The notes: a model not told the origin generated them from the sequence alone. A DNA stretch of 64,000 bases from Prorocentrum cordatum (GCA_963575745.1 CAUYUJ010014347.1:222009-286008), one strand, 5' to 3'. Positions 34,280 to 44,177 are shown, counted from the first letter of the stretch. Program-made: numbers and translations.

Positions 34280-34747
34280 TTGGCCTCCTGTGGAGCACTC
34301 CGGGGGGTCCCCCCTTGGGCCGCTCTGGGCCGGCTTGGCGTCCGGAGTTCCTCACGGCAGGACGGTGGCTGCAAGCTTCAGGAGGCGGTGCGTGCGCTTC
34401 CTCTCCCCCCCGCTCCGAGAGGGCGCAGGGGGGGGGGGGTCGCCTCCTGCCGCGCCCGTGCGCCGTCCTTCGACGACCCGCCAGACCCCGCCGAGCTCAA
34501 CCTGGAGAGCGGCGGCCTGCGCGGCGCCGAGTTCGCCTCCTCGTTCGACGACCTGCCAGACCCCGCCGAGCTCAACCTGGAGAGCGGCGGCGTGCGCGGC
34601 GCCGAGTTCGCCTCCTCGTTCGACGACCTGCCAGACGGGGACGATTTGCCGGGCGGTCGGCCTGGAGAGCAGCAGCTCGAAGACAACAAAAAGGAGGAGA
34701 AGAAGAAGATGAAGAAAAAAATGAAAAACAATAGTTCTGGAAAGTAG
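34280..34747 (+). CDS. hypothetical acidic protein with 25-residue repeats
   Basis: The frame contains a 75-bp direct repeat (copies at about 34471 and 34546, partial third at 34621) that keeps frame and encodes FDDLPDPAELNLESGG plus GAEFASS with only conservative changes. The C-terminus is Lys-rich (KKEEKKKMKKKMKNNSSGK) and ends at TAG 34745-34747. In-frame repetition with few substitutions favours real coding. No ATG lies near the beginning of the frame, so the start is unresolved and an upstream exon or decay is possible. Function unknown. Confidence 0.4.
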   Translation: MASCGALRGVPPWAALGRLGVRSSSRQDGGCKLQEAVRALPLPPAPRGRRGGGVASCRARAPSFDDPPDPAELNLESGGLRGAEFASSFDDLPDPAELNLESGGVRGAEFASSFDDLPDGDDLPGGRPGEQQLEDNKKEEKKKMKKKMKNNSSGK

Positions 34748-35398
34748 CAGTGATCAGATTCGCAATCAGAGGATAATAAAAACGCACATGATAAACACAT
34801 AATAACAAGAAGAAGGGGCGGCATAAGCATGATTTGTCAGAGGTCTGCGCGGGTTTCTTGTGTCGGCTGTCGGATGCCATGAAGTAAAGGTGTCCTGGGC
34901 GACACTGGTCCTGAGGTTTCTGCGCTGGTGCTCCCCGATCAGTGCTTGCCCTGGCGGGGTCCTTGCCAACGGATGCTGAAAGAGTAGGCGAATGTTCGGC
35001 ACCGATGTCGGTGGTTCCCAGGTTCTAGTTTTCGGGTTTGGCGTTCTTGGCAGTGTTAGGTTTTGGTAGGTGGCCAGGGTCCCAGTGGTTCATGGTTCCA
35101 GGGTTCCTGGCAGCGTCAGGTCCCAGGGTTGTGGACCCTAGGTCTTTGCTCGCAAACAGTGGAGGTGTCAGCGAGTTCCGAGCAGAACTGACCACAGCGA
35201 GTGAGAGTTTTAATTGGAGAATGCAAGGTTCCCGAGTCTTTGCAAACGCGGTGTTGGTGAGCGAGTGGATCGTAGAGAGCAAAAAGTTCATATGTGCCCG
35301 GCAGTGCGAAGCAGAGTTGAGCGGAGAGAGTCGAGAGTAATTATTCAACAAAGTAGTGCGCAGTTAATATGGAGAGGACCGTAAACAGTGTAGATGTA
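34748..35398. other. no gene seen; left flank of the YR element
   Basis: AT-richer than its surroundings, with repeated CCCAGG-GTT and GGTTCCAGGGTTCC words near 35050-35130. No domain seen. Confidence 0.4.
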
Positions 35399-35519
35399 TG
35401 GGAGATTGTATATCGTTTTGCAGAGATGTAGAGCTGGAGCGGCCGCACGGTTGCCGCGGAGCGGTGTTGAGGTCTAAACATGCGTCAACATATGTGTGCA
35501 ACCGTTTTTGCTCAAGCTC
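35399..35519 (+). repeat. split direct repeat A1
   Basis: About 120 bp that begins TGGGAGATT, passes through GAGATGTAGAGCTGGAGCGG and CATGCGTCAACATATGTGTG, and ends TTGCTCAAGCTC. It is about 95 percent identical by eye to A2 at 41798-41917. Confidence 0.93.
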
Positions 35520-35909
35520 TGGGCCCCGCGGGCTCGCTGATGGAGGTGCTCTACTCAGCAGCGTGGGAGCTGCTGAGGGAAGCCGGCCAGGCTGCAGGCG
35601 CTGGTGTCATCGCGTACTCCTCCTCGGCGGGCGTGAAGTGCCCCCCCTGCTCGTGCACGTGCGAGCCGCGCATCACCTGCCCGGGCGGCCACAGCTCGGA
35701 GAACACGGCACCCTCCCCCTGGCGGCGGTGTCGGCCGCTGCCGGCGCCTGCAGCGTCCTGCTGGCGCTGCGCAACAGCGGCGCGGGCGAGCCGCCGGCTG
35801 CTGGCCCGCCGGCCACGTCGGGCCCGTTCGTGGCTCCGCCCGCTCCCCTGGAGGACATCGGAGCTCAGCAGGCGCGCGAGATCCGCGCTCGCCGGCTCGG
35901 CTTTCAGCA

Positions 35910-37371
35910 GTGATGGCGGCCCCCGTCGCCGCCTACCTCGCCAGCTTGGGGATCTCGCCGGGCGACTTTATCCTGGAGCGCTACGACATCGCGGGGCCGG
36001 AGGTCTGGCACGAGCGCATGGTGCTGATCGCCTCGCCGTATCGGACCGACCTCACGATCCTGACCCCCGACGGCGACTGCTACGAGGAGCAGCTGTTCGC
36101 GGCAGGGACCCCTGGCGCCGACATCGCGGCTTGGCTGCCGAGCGTCGGCGGTGCGATGGGGGCCGGCAACCCAGCGACGGGAGCAGCCCACATCCACCGT
36201 TTCCGCGCCGTGCCGGCGCCCGCCACCTGCGACGCCCTGCGCACGGCGACCGAGGGCCGCCTCGGGTTCCCGCCGGGGCCGCGGGCGGTGCCCAACCTCG
36301 CCGGCCGCGCCGGCGTGGGGGCTCCCGGCGTGGGCGCGGGCGCCGCTGGCGCGGGCGCGCCCGCCGCGGGCGCGGCCGTGGTGGCGCCCGCTGCGGCTCC
36401 GCCGGCCGCTGCACCCGGGGCGGCTCTGGGCGCCGGGCTTGCCGCCGGGGCGGCGGCGGGCGTCGCGCCTGCCGCGGGCGGCGTGCTGGTGGCACCACCA
36501 CTGGTCCCAGCGGCGGCTGCGGCGGCTCCGGCGCCTGCGGCACCGATCGCTGCCGCTGCCCCCGCAGCGCCCGCGGCGGGCGTCGGCGGGCTCGCCGGTC
36601 TGGCCGCCGCACTCGGCGGCCCCCCGTGGCAGGCGCGGCCCCGCCCGTGCCGCCGATGCTGGCAGCAGCGGCAGCCGCGGGCCTGGGGGCTGGAGGGGCT
36701 CCCCCACCGGCCGCCCTCGCGGCGGTGCCGGGAGCTGGGGCCGCCGCGGCCGTCGCGCCGGCCGCGCCAGCCGCCCCCACCGACGTGCGCATCCTCTCGG
36801 TGAGCTACGACATGCTCGGGCAGCGACATCGGGCCTTTCGGGGGGCGGTGCTGGCCATGGTCGAGCACGCGTGGCCAGATTGGCCCGTGAAGGGCCCGCG
36901 TGCGCGCCGGTGGGTCCTCCGTTTTATGGAGACCAACGGCGGGGCACCCCTCGGGCGCCGCGCCCGATGGCGCACTGAGGCCCGACTGCACGCCTTGGAG
37001 TTCGGCGTCGCCGAGCACGAGCGCGCGTGCAGGCTGCTCGAGTTCATGACGATCTACGACCAGCTGAACGTGGTGGACCTCGCGTCGGGCGAGCTGCTGG
37101 CCCACATCGTGCAGCTCCACGAGGAGCGGTGCCGCGAGCGGCTCGCCCCGGAGACGAAGGGCGACAACCTTGACACGCACTTGATCTTGGGCTGCGACCT
37201 GGTCCGCGGCAACATCTGCGTCTCGCCGCAGTTGGCGGAGCACCTGAAGGAGGAGCTCACGAAGGAGTGGGCTGTGGCGAAGGAGCGCCGGAAGGCGCGC
37301 GCGAGGAGCGCGCGCTGGCTACCAAGGGGAAGAAGGTCAACAAGAAGGGCCATCAATACGATGACGGGTGA
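35910..37371 (+). pseudogene. Gag-like protein of YR retrotransposon
   Basis: ATG at 35910 starts AAPVAAYLASLGISPGDF, followed by a globular N-terminal region (about residues 1-120) and a long Ala/Pro/Gly-rich linker. The frame shifts near 36628. The continuation (36640-37290) has a second globular part (YDMLGQRHRAFRGAVLAMVE, LNVVDLASGELLAHIVQLHE). A second frameshift near 37290 gives a Lys-rich end (ALATKGKKVNKKGHQYDDG) and TGA 37369-37371. A structural role as RNA-binding Gag is inferred from position before RT and the basic tail; no family motif is seen. An ATG at 37361 overlaps this stop and could start the pol frame. Confidence 0.6.
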
Positions 37372-39600
37372 CCCCCTGTCGGCCGTTGGACCTGGGCAGC
37401 CAGCAGCCGCGCCTTCTTGCCCGCCAGTGGACCCCTGTGCCCCCGGCGCTTGGTCCACGCAGTTTTGTGGCAGCTCGCAGTCGGGCGGTCGCCAGCGTGA
37501 CCTGCTCCCGCTGCCGGCTCTTCCAGTTGCACCCGCGGGGCCTCGACGCGGCCGGTCTCGGAAAGCCCTTCGCCGGCGCCATGGCGCCGGCGAAGGGCGT
37601 CAGCGGCGCATGAATTCGATTTCTTCCCCTGGCGTCTCGCCGTCGGGCCCATGCACATCGGCCCAGCGGAGCGCCTTGGAGCACGTGACCGGGCGCTGCC
37701 GGCGACTGTCCAAGCCGTCCGAGGAGCGCCGGCTGCGCGAGGGGGCTTTTGGTGAGCTCCTCGCAGGGTCGCCGCTACCCACCCGTCCTTATGCGAGGGA
37801 CTCCGTCTCTTGGCCGCGCGCTGGAGAGCATGCCGTGCCGCTGCAGGGCCTGCTCAACACGCCGGACACTTCGTGGCTTGAGGACTGGCGCTTGAACATG
37901 CTACGTCCCGTTGCAGATGCTGAATCGCTTCTTCGGGAGGCCTGCCCTCGCGGACCGCACTCGGGCCCAATTTTGGCCGGCTCGCCTACCCTCTACCCCG
38001 ACTTTTTTGCTGCAACTCTGGCGGCGCGATATGCTGACGTTCGTGGCCCACGACCCCTCCGCGAAGTGCATGGGGGCCTTTTGCGTGGCCAAGAAGGACG
38101 GATCACTTCGGCTGATAGTCGGTACTCGGACGGCGAACTGGTACTTCGCGGGCGCCCCGTCCAAGCGGCTCCCCACCGCCTCGGCGTTCTCGGACCTGGA
38201 GGCGGAGGGAGGCCGATGCTTGGTCGCCGCCGGCGACATTACCAACGCTTTGTATACCAGATGCGCATGCCTTCCGGCATGGAGCACTACTTCCGGCTCC
38301 CGCCGATCGACGGCTCCTTCCTTCGAGCCGCCGGCGTCCCGGACCTTCCTGATGGTGCTGCGCAGGGGTGCATCACCGTCATGCCGATGGGCTTTCTCGT
38401 GGTCCATGCACTTGTGCCAGTGCGTGCTGAGGGCCGCGATCGACCGCGCCAGGGTGCCCAGCTCCTTGACCATAGAGGACGGGCGGCCGGCGGTTTCGCT
38501 CTCTCAGCCGGCGGACGTTGGATGCGCGGGGTACGTGGACAACTACCTGGCCGCTGGCGCCAGCGCCGCCCGCGTCGACGCTGTGGTCGACCAGGTCTCT
38601 GAGCAGCTCCAGAGTGTCGGGCTCCACGTCCACGACGCCGAGAGCGCGCCCGGGGATTGTGCCTTCCTCGGCCTGGAGCTGCGCGCCGGGCGGTGGCTCT
38701 CCGTCAAGGGGCGGAACGTCTGGCGCTTGCGGTACGCCATCGAGGAGGTCCTCCGCCGCAAGAAGGTGTCGGGCCACCTCCTCCGGATCTTCCTGGGGCA
38801 CATCACGTGGACGCCCCTCGTTCGACGAGAGGCCCTGGCCCTCCTCAACACGGCCTACGCCTTCGTCGAGGTGAACGGCGCCGACCTCCAGGGGCTGCGG
38901 CCCGCGGTCCGGCGGGAGCTGTGGCAGGTGCGGTGCCTTCTGCCGCTGCTGGCCTGCGACCTGTCGGCCCCCTGGAGCAGCCGCGTCACCTGCTCGGACG
39001 CCGGCGAGTTCGGGCTGGGCGCGTGCCGCCGCCGGGCGCCGCGCTCTGAGGTGGCCCGGATCGGGCGCGTTAGCGAGCGGTGGCGCTATCGGGTGGACGG
39101 CTTCCAGAGGGCCCGAGAGAGTGCCTTGCGTGACGAGGCCGCTGATGACTTACCTCCTCCCAGCGTTCGCCATCCCCCCCTCCCCCCCGAGTTCGGGGGC
39201 GGGGGCGCGTCATTCCTAGAGCCGTCGGCCGCCGTGTTCGAAGAAGTTCCTCGATCGCTGCTTGCGCCGTGCCGCTGGGGTGGGGTCATTGCTGCCGCCG
39301 TCGACCCAGGGTACAACATCCTAGAGCTGGAGGCCGAGGCCCTGCTGCTGTCGTACCGCCATCTGCGTCGCTCAAGTGTGTGCTTCGGCTGCCGCTTGCT
39401 GGCGCTCGTCGACATTATTCCGCTCTGCCTCGCCGTGTCGAAGGGCCGTGCCTCGTCGCCGTTGCTGAAGGTGCCATTACTCAAGATCGCAATGCTGTCT
39501 CTAGCAACGTGGTCCCGCCTTCGGTGTCGGTGGATTCCGTCGGAGTACAACCCATCGGACCCTCTCAGTCGGGGTAAGCGCTCCTGGTTCTCTGACGCAG
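37361..39600 (+). pseudogene. RT-RNase H of YR retrotransposon
   Basis: The N-terminal part lies in mixed frames and includes CSRC (about 37500) and a PLQGLLNTPDTSWLEDWRL segment (37845-37895). RT follows: KKDGSLRLIVGTRTANWYF (38090-38145), motif A GDITNALYT with its Asp (38230-38260), then shifts at about 38262 and 38392, MPMGF/SWSMHL (motif B-like), and motif C YVDNYL (38535-38555), where the second Asp is Asn. RNase H has CSDAGEFGLGA, ELEAEALLLSYRHL, VDIIPLCLAVSKGRASS and WIPSEYNPSDPLSRG, supplying the expected acidic residues. Order and style match DIRS-type Pol. Confidence 0.85.
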
Positions 39601-39606
39601 CCAGCG

Positions 39607-40765
39607 GTGGTTCAAGGCCGCGAGCGGGCGGCCATGCCCCGAGCCAGGGCCTCCCCGCGGCGTCGGGTGGCGTCGGGACCGACCGATGCTGTCCGCCGGC
39701 GGATGTCGCTGGCTACGGCGCTGATCGAGATCTCTGCACCCTGCGGCACGCTGAGCCACCTGGAGCTGGCGGCCGTCCGCCCGGCGACGCAGGCGGCGTA
39801 CCGCGCGCTCCTCAACGGCTTCGCGGCCTTCTGCTCGGCCGACCGCCTGGGCTGGAGCTCGATGTCGGAGCTCGACGGGGCGACCGCGGCATTCCTGAAC
39901 CACATGTTCCTCAACGGCGAGATCCCCAGCAAGGGCGCCCAGTTCCTGGCGGCGCTGGCCCACTACACGCCGGGCTTGACGGGGGCCTGGAAGTTCATGC
40001 TCCCCTGGGCGACCCGGTCGGTGGTCGGCTGGCAGCGGCGGATTCCGATGGCCACCCGAGTTCCGCTTCCCCGGCCAGCAGCCTTTGCCATCGCGGGGCC
40101 GATGATTGCCCACGACGCACGGCGCATGGCCATCATGGAGGCCCTTCGAGGCGATGCGGCTCACCGCGGCGTGCCTGGTCCCGCCCGTGGCCGTGGCGGA
40201 CACGCGGCTCCACAGCTAGGGGCCGTTGCTCAACCCGTCCGACCTGGGTGCGCCGGGCAAGACGAACCTGTGGGGCGAGTCGGTGCACCTCGACTTGGGC
40301 CCGTTCGCGTGGCCGATCCTGGCCGCGCTGAAAGTGGTGACCGTCGCCGCGCAGTCGCTCTGGGACTTCGCCGTGGTGCAGTGCCGGGCGGAGTTCAGCC
40401 GGTGCTCCGACCTCCTCAAGCTGGGCCCGCTCCACCCGACCCCGTACTCCCTGAGGCACGGGGGCGCGTCGCACGACATCCTGACGAAGCGACGCTCCAT
40501 CGAGGGCACCCAACGTCAAGGGCGGTGGGCGGCGCCGTCAAGCATGAAGAGGTACGCCAAGGAGACGCACCTCCAGGCCGCGCTGGCACAGGCCCCGGAC
40601 TGGGCCCTTCACCTCGGGGCGGTGGTGGAGGAGCACTTCGCGCTGATCCTCGAGCACGGCTTCAACACGGAGCTGCTCCAGACGTTGCCGGGGCCCGCAG
40701 CGGCGCTCGTGGGGCCCGCCCGGCTGGCCGCCGCGCCCGTGCCCAAGCGGTGCCGCCGTGCGTAG
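39607..40765 (+). pseudogene. tyrosine recombinase of YR retrotransposon
   Basis: The N-terminal core-binding part is in frame 1 (39607 to about 40140, with LAAVRPATQAAYRALLNGFA). After a frameshift the catalytic part is in frame 2 (about 40140-40765), with an in-frame TAG near 40216. Catalytic-domain signatures are TPYSLRHGGASHD (box II Arg and His) and EGTQRQGRWAAPSSMKRYAK, which carries the candidate nucleophile Tyr. The first catalytic Arg should fall in the damaged stretch around 40150-40180. It would integrate the circular cDNA. The recombinase fold assignment is strong; activity of this copy is unlikely. Confidence 0.82.
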
Positions 40766-40779
40766 CCTCCCCGGCGCGC

Positions 40780-41736
40780 GTGGAGCGGCATCTCCGCGGC
40801 CTGCTTACGGCTCAGCTGCGCCTCGCCACACGGCGGCGGCACCAGGCCTTCCTGGAGGTCTTCGCCGGCAGTGGCCGCGTGTCGGCCGAGCTCAGGGCGC
40901 TCGGGCACGGCTGCGTCGCGCTGGACCTTGCCAACGGTGCCGACGAGAACCATCTCGGCCGGCGCTTCGAGCTTCTGATTGCGGGGTGGATGAAGGCCGG
41001 CATCATCGCGGGCGTCTTCCTCGGCACTCCTTGCACGACCTGGTCACGTGCGAACCGATTCCCAATTCGATCGACTGAGTCTCCCATGGGCGTTCCTGTC
41101 CTCACTGCCGCGCAGCAGGCGCGGCTACAGCTTGGAAATGACACGTTCAGTTTTAGTTGCCGCATCATCTCGCTTTGTAAGTCTCTGGGCGTGCCTTGTT
41201 TGCTAGAGAACCCACAGTCTTCAATCATGTGGGCCGCTCCTCGCCTGGCGCGCCTCATGTCTGATGTATCGTGCACGTCTGCTGTAGGCCACTTGTGTCA
41301 GTTTGGCGCCCGGTGGCGAAAGGCCACGCGAATCGTTGGCTGGCACGTCTCCTGCCTCGATTGCGTTGCGAAGAAGTGTTGTGGTCGCGGCGGCCTCTGC
41401 TCTAAGTCTGGTAAACATCACGTTGCCCTCTCCGGCGCCGCCCCGGGCGGGCGCAAGTGGACTTCATCGCCGCCGAGTATCCGAAGAGATTCGCAACTGT
41501 TCTTGCCTCTGCATTGGTGTCCTCCGCCGAAGCGTGCCGCGACGTCAGGATGGGTCATCAGCTTGGAGTTTAATTTGTGTTTGTTGCGATCCCTGCGGGG
41601 CTTTCGGCCTAACGGCCAGTCCGACCTGCGGGGTTCGGGAGGTGTCTGTCAGTTTCGGCAAGCCGGTCTGCTGGCTGCCTGCGTCTCTCGAGCCTTCACC
41701 GCGTCTGTAGGGCAGCTTCCGCCTTTCGAGCCTTGA
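40780..41736 (+). CDS. methyltransferase-like C-terminal domain of YR retrotransposon
   Basis: Frame 1 reopens after the recombinase stop. It contains FLEVFAGSGRVSAELRALG (motif I, SAM-binding), VALDLANGADENHL (motif II-like), IIAGVFLGTPCTTWSRANR (motif IV with the Pro-Cys pair), VPCLLENPQSSIMW (motif VI-like Glu-Asn), CQFGARWRKATRIVGWHV and a Cys-rich segment (CLDCVAKKCCGRGGLC). The order F-x-G-x-G, PC and EN is that of cytosine-C5 methyltransferases, not the DPPY motif of the Dam-like domain in canonical DIRS. The frame continues into B1 and stops at 41736. It may be translated with the recombinase or separately. Catalysis is unproven: TPC replaces the usual PPC. Confidence 0.7.
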   Translation: MERHLRGLLTAQLRLATRRRHQAFLEVFAGSGRVSAELRALGHGCVALDLANGADENHLGRRFELLIAGWMKAGIIAGVFLGTPCTTWSRANRFPIRSTESPMGVPVLTAAQQARLQLGNDTFSFSCRIISLCKSLGVPCLLENPQSSIMWAAPRLARLMSDVSCTSAVGHLCQFGARWRKATRIVGWHVSCLDCVAKKCCGRGGLCSKSGKHHVALSGAAPGGRKWTSSPPSIRRDSQLFLPLHWCPPPKRAATSGWVISLEFNLCLLRSLRGFRPNGQSDLRGSGGVCQFRQAGLLAACVSRAFTASVGQLPPFEP

Positions 41737-41797
41737 CACAAACAACTGAATATCCTATATGCAGGCTGGCCGCCTCCCGAGCGCTGCAGTAGCTGCT
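41638..41797 (+). repeat. split direct repeat B1
   Basis: It starts GGAGGTGTCTGTCAGTTTCG and ends GCAGTAGCTGCT, directly followed by A2. It matches B2 at 41961-42122 with few substitutions (CAAGCCGGTCTGCTGGCTGC and CCTCCCGAGCG shared). Confidence 0.92.
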
Positions 41798-41917
41798 GGG
41801 AGATTTTATATCGCTTTGCAGAGATGTAGAGCTGGAGCGGCCGCACGGGTGCCGCGGAGCGGTGTTGAGGGCTAAACATGCGTCAACATATGTGTGCAAC
41901 CGGTTTTGCTCAAGCTC
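41798..41917 (+). repeat. split direct repeat A2
   Basis: Copy of A1: GGGAGATTTTATATCGC, GAGCTGGAGCGGCCGCACGG and CATGCGTCAACATATGTGTG, ending TTGCTCAAGCTC. Confidence 0.93.
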
Positions 41918-41960
41918 CCCCGCCCGTTTGTGTCGTTTCTCCTTTCCCACCCTCATCTCT

Positions 41961-42122
41961 GGAGGCGTCTGTCAGTTTAGGCAAGCCGGTCTGCTGGCTG
42001 CCTGCGTCTCTCGAGCCGCCACCGCGTCTGTAGGGCAGTTTCCGCCTTTTCGAGCCTTGACACAAAAAAACTGAATATCCTATATTCAGGCTGGCCGCCT
42101 CCCGAGCGTTGCAGTAGCTGCT
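41961..42122 (+). repeat. split direct repeat B2
   Basis: Second copy of B, ending GCAGTAGCTGCT at 42122, taken as the 3' end of the element. It is followed by a TA/GA microsatellite. Confidence 0.92.
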
Positions 42123-42131
42123 ATATATATG

Positions 42132-42167
<36 letters not shown>

Positions 42168-42245
42168 CAGATAAAGAAAGAGAGAGAGAGAGAGAGAAAC
42201 AATACAAACAAAGAGGACAGAGAGAGGAATAGAGAGAGAGAGGTT
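42123..42245 (+). repeat. (TA)n(GA)n microsatellite
   Basis: TATATATA followed by GAGAGAGA with short interruptions, starting at the end of the YR element. Confidence 0.9.
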
Positions 42246-42533
42246 GGCGGAGGAAGTGAACACGCATTGATGAGAACAGGGAACACACAGTCAAACTAAT
42301 GAAGAGGCGTAAGGGGTGCCGATGGCACAGCCTTTCGGGGCGATGTTGGGGGTCTCTTGTGTAGTCTTTGGGCCATCTTGAGGGCCTCGAGCCGGTTTTG
42401 GGGTGATGGCGGTGGCCTCTTGGGGACATCGTGGAGACCATTGCGGGCCTCGTGGGGCGTCTTGGGTCGTCGGAGGCCGGAGGGAACGAGCGGTCACAAG
42501 GTTCTTCGGGTTCCTTGGTCTTGCTTTCTTGGC

Positions 42534-42726
42534 GTCGGAGGTTGATAGACCTCCTACCCTGGCACGTCGATTGGCCGTTTTCGGTTCGCGAAAGGGCGTC
42601 GCGACCGTCATTTTCAGGGTCCAGCGGGTCCAGGTCCGTGCGTTGGTTTGCGGGTCCAGGTCCGTCGGTTTTGGGCCGTTTTCACTAAAAGGTGGTTTAC
42701 TGAAGGGAGGTTTGTCCACCGCCGAT
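42534..42726 (+). repeat. dispersed repeat R5, copy 1
   Basis: TCGGAGGTTGATAGACCTCC, GGTTCGCGAAAGGG, GTCGCGACCGTCATTTT, GTCCAGGTCCGTCGG and GGTTTGTCCACCGCCGA recur in order at 53066-53226. CTTGGGG-type sequence precedes it (42340-42480). Confidence 0.85.
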
Positions 42727-42779
42727 GGTGCGGTCTTCGGGTTCCTCAGTTTTCTTTGGTTTGGTGTTTCGTTTCCCCC

Positions 42780-43030
42780 CCAAAGCAATGCCAAGCAGCG
42801 TCAAACAATGCAAAGGCAATGCCGTTCGATAGCAAGCGCCGCGCAGCAGTGAAATGCCAAGAGCGCGTGACCCACTTAGGTCTGAGTGCCCAGCCTGAGG
42901 TAACAAGTGGCGCGTTCGGGCCTGGTCGCCGTATGCTCCCAAGCAATACCACGCAACGTCCACGGGGCATCAATGCCAAGCAACGCAGTTTTTTGGGGCA
43001 GTGCTACGCAATGCCGAGCAATGCGAAGCT
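42780..43030 (+). repeat. AATGCCAAGC minisatellite, locus 1
   Basis: Words of the form CAATGCCAAGCA recur irregularly about every 10-20 bp, mixed with other sequence. A denser array of the same word is at 46960-47290. Confidence 0.75.
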
Positions 43031-43172
43031 CGGCGGCAAGTGAGGGGGGGAAGTGAGAAGGAGAAGGCCCTCTCAGCAAGCCCTCGCGCCTTCTGAGGGT
43101 TTTTGTGCATCTTCGGGGAAGGCTTCGAAAGCTTCTCAGAAGGCCGGGAGGGCTTCCGATACTTCTAAGAAT
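43028..43172 (+). repeat. dispersed repeat R6, copy 1
   Basis: GGGGGGAAGTGAGAAGGAGAAGGCC, GCGCCTTCTGAGGGTTTT, TCGGGGAAGGCTTCGAAAGC and CTTCCGATACTTCTA (each read with small changes) recur at 61795-61945 and, reversed and partial, at 63338-63430. Confidence 0.75.
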
Positions 43173-43368
43173 GCCCGCTCCTTCTCACTGCCCCGCTGGG
43201 CGCGCCGTAGATGATTGCCATTCCCACGCACATGAGACTAGCGAGGCCCATCCCCCCTGGCGATGCAAAGCGATGCACGTCAGTGCCAAGCGATGCCAAG
43301 GGACTCGTGGCATTGCCGCGCGCAGCCGGAGATTCCGGAAGCTTCTAGAGCTCAGGGGCCTCCAGAGT

Positions 43369-43440
43369 GAGGAGGAGGACGAGGCCGAGAAGGAGGAGGA
43401 GGAGGAAGAGGAGGAGGAGGAGGAGGAGGAACAGGAGGAG
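43369..43440 (+). repeat. (GAG)n microsatellite
   Basis: GAG/GAA-rich run encoding a poly-Glu stretch in an incidental ORF. Confidence 0.9.
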
Positions 43441-43611
43441 CTGTTCGAATGGTGATGACGACGGCAACGAAGATGACAATGATGATGACGACATATGCAG
43501 GACGATGAGAAAGCTGATGGCAATGACGATGCTTATGTTGATGATGATTGTGGGCAGGAGGAGAAATGAGATCAAGGCCGTCTCATGTGACACCTTGTAA
43601 TCTCTCTTTGG

Positions 43612-43860
43612 GAACTCATTGGGGCCATCTTGTGCTGCTGCGGAGCAGTCTGGGGGGTCCCTTGGAGTCCTCTTGGGCCGTCTTCGGCCTCTCTTAAGCA
43701 GTCTCGGAGCCCTCCCCGCCGTCTGGACGGTCTCTTCTGGCCGCCGTGCAGCCGCCTTGAGGCTGTCTAGGGTCGTCGACGGCCCCCAGCAGATCGCCTA
43801 TGTTTTTGGGTAAGCCAAAGGGGGTTCAGCTCCAAGGGGATGCTGCAATTGATTTAGGGT
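43612..43860 (+). repeat. CTTGGGG-type sequence
   Basis: GGGCCATCTTGTG, CTCTTGGGCCGTCTTCGGCC and similar words, without the two conserved blocks of copies A-C. Confidence 0.6.
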
Positions 43861-44060
43861 ATTTTTGGGGCAAATTCATTGTGCCGGAAAATTGGATTGC
43901 ATTGTGTTGCACGTAATGCATTGAACATGGAAATGCACCAATACATTTGCACCCCGAAATGTGTTGCACCTTTTACAATTACACCAAATCTGTTGCACCA
44001 CCCCCTTGTCGCTGGACCCACTTTTGGGTCAACCCGAATGTTGAAAGTATCTCGGGCCGT
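43860..44060 (+). other. AT-rich island with TTGCACC iterations
   Basis: About 180 bp of lower GC in which TTGCAC/TGCACC and GCATTG words recur irregularly (near 43897-44000). No gene is recognised. Confidence 0.5.
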
Positions 44061-44177
44061 CTTGTACCGACGAGTGCCCGAAAAGGCGTGGTACCTCCGT
44101 GCATGGAGCTGCGGCAAGGCATGGTGCATGCCATATTCTGGGACAATCAAAGGGCAGGGGCAGGGAGGGCGAGAGAT

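Larger units (their letters stand above)
35399..42122 (+). mobile_element. tyrosine-recombinase (DIRS/PAT/Ngaro-like) retrotransposon
   Basis: This is a nearly complete 6.7-kb element. It has a 5' repeat A1 (35399-35519), Gag-like, RT, RNase H and tyrosine-recombinase coding regions and a C-terminal methyltransferase-like domain, then B1 (41638-41797), A2 (41798-41917) and B2 (41961-42122). The A1-ORFs-B1-A2-B2 pattern is the split direct repeat known from PAT and Ngaro elements, which replicate through a circle closed by a tyrosine recombinase, not an integrase. Several frameshifts show that this copy is inactive or poorly assembled. As expected for the class, no target-site duplication was seen. 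Confidence 0.9.

Noticed and set aside
35480-35910. Start of a 1040-codon ORF at 35480
   Set aside because: The first part lies in the A1 repeat and shows no protein-like conservation; the Gag-like frame starts better at ATG 35910 in another frame.
40787-41450. Dam-type adenine methyltransferase as in canonical DIRS
   Set aside because: There is no DPPY/DPPW motif; the visible motifs are F-x-G-x-G, PC and EN in C5-methyltransferase order.
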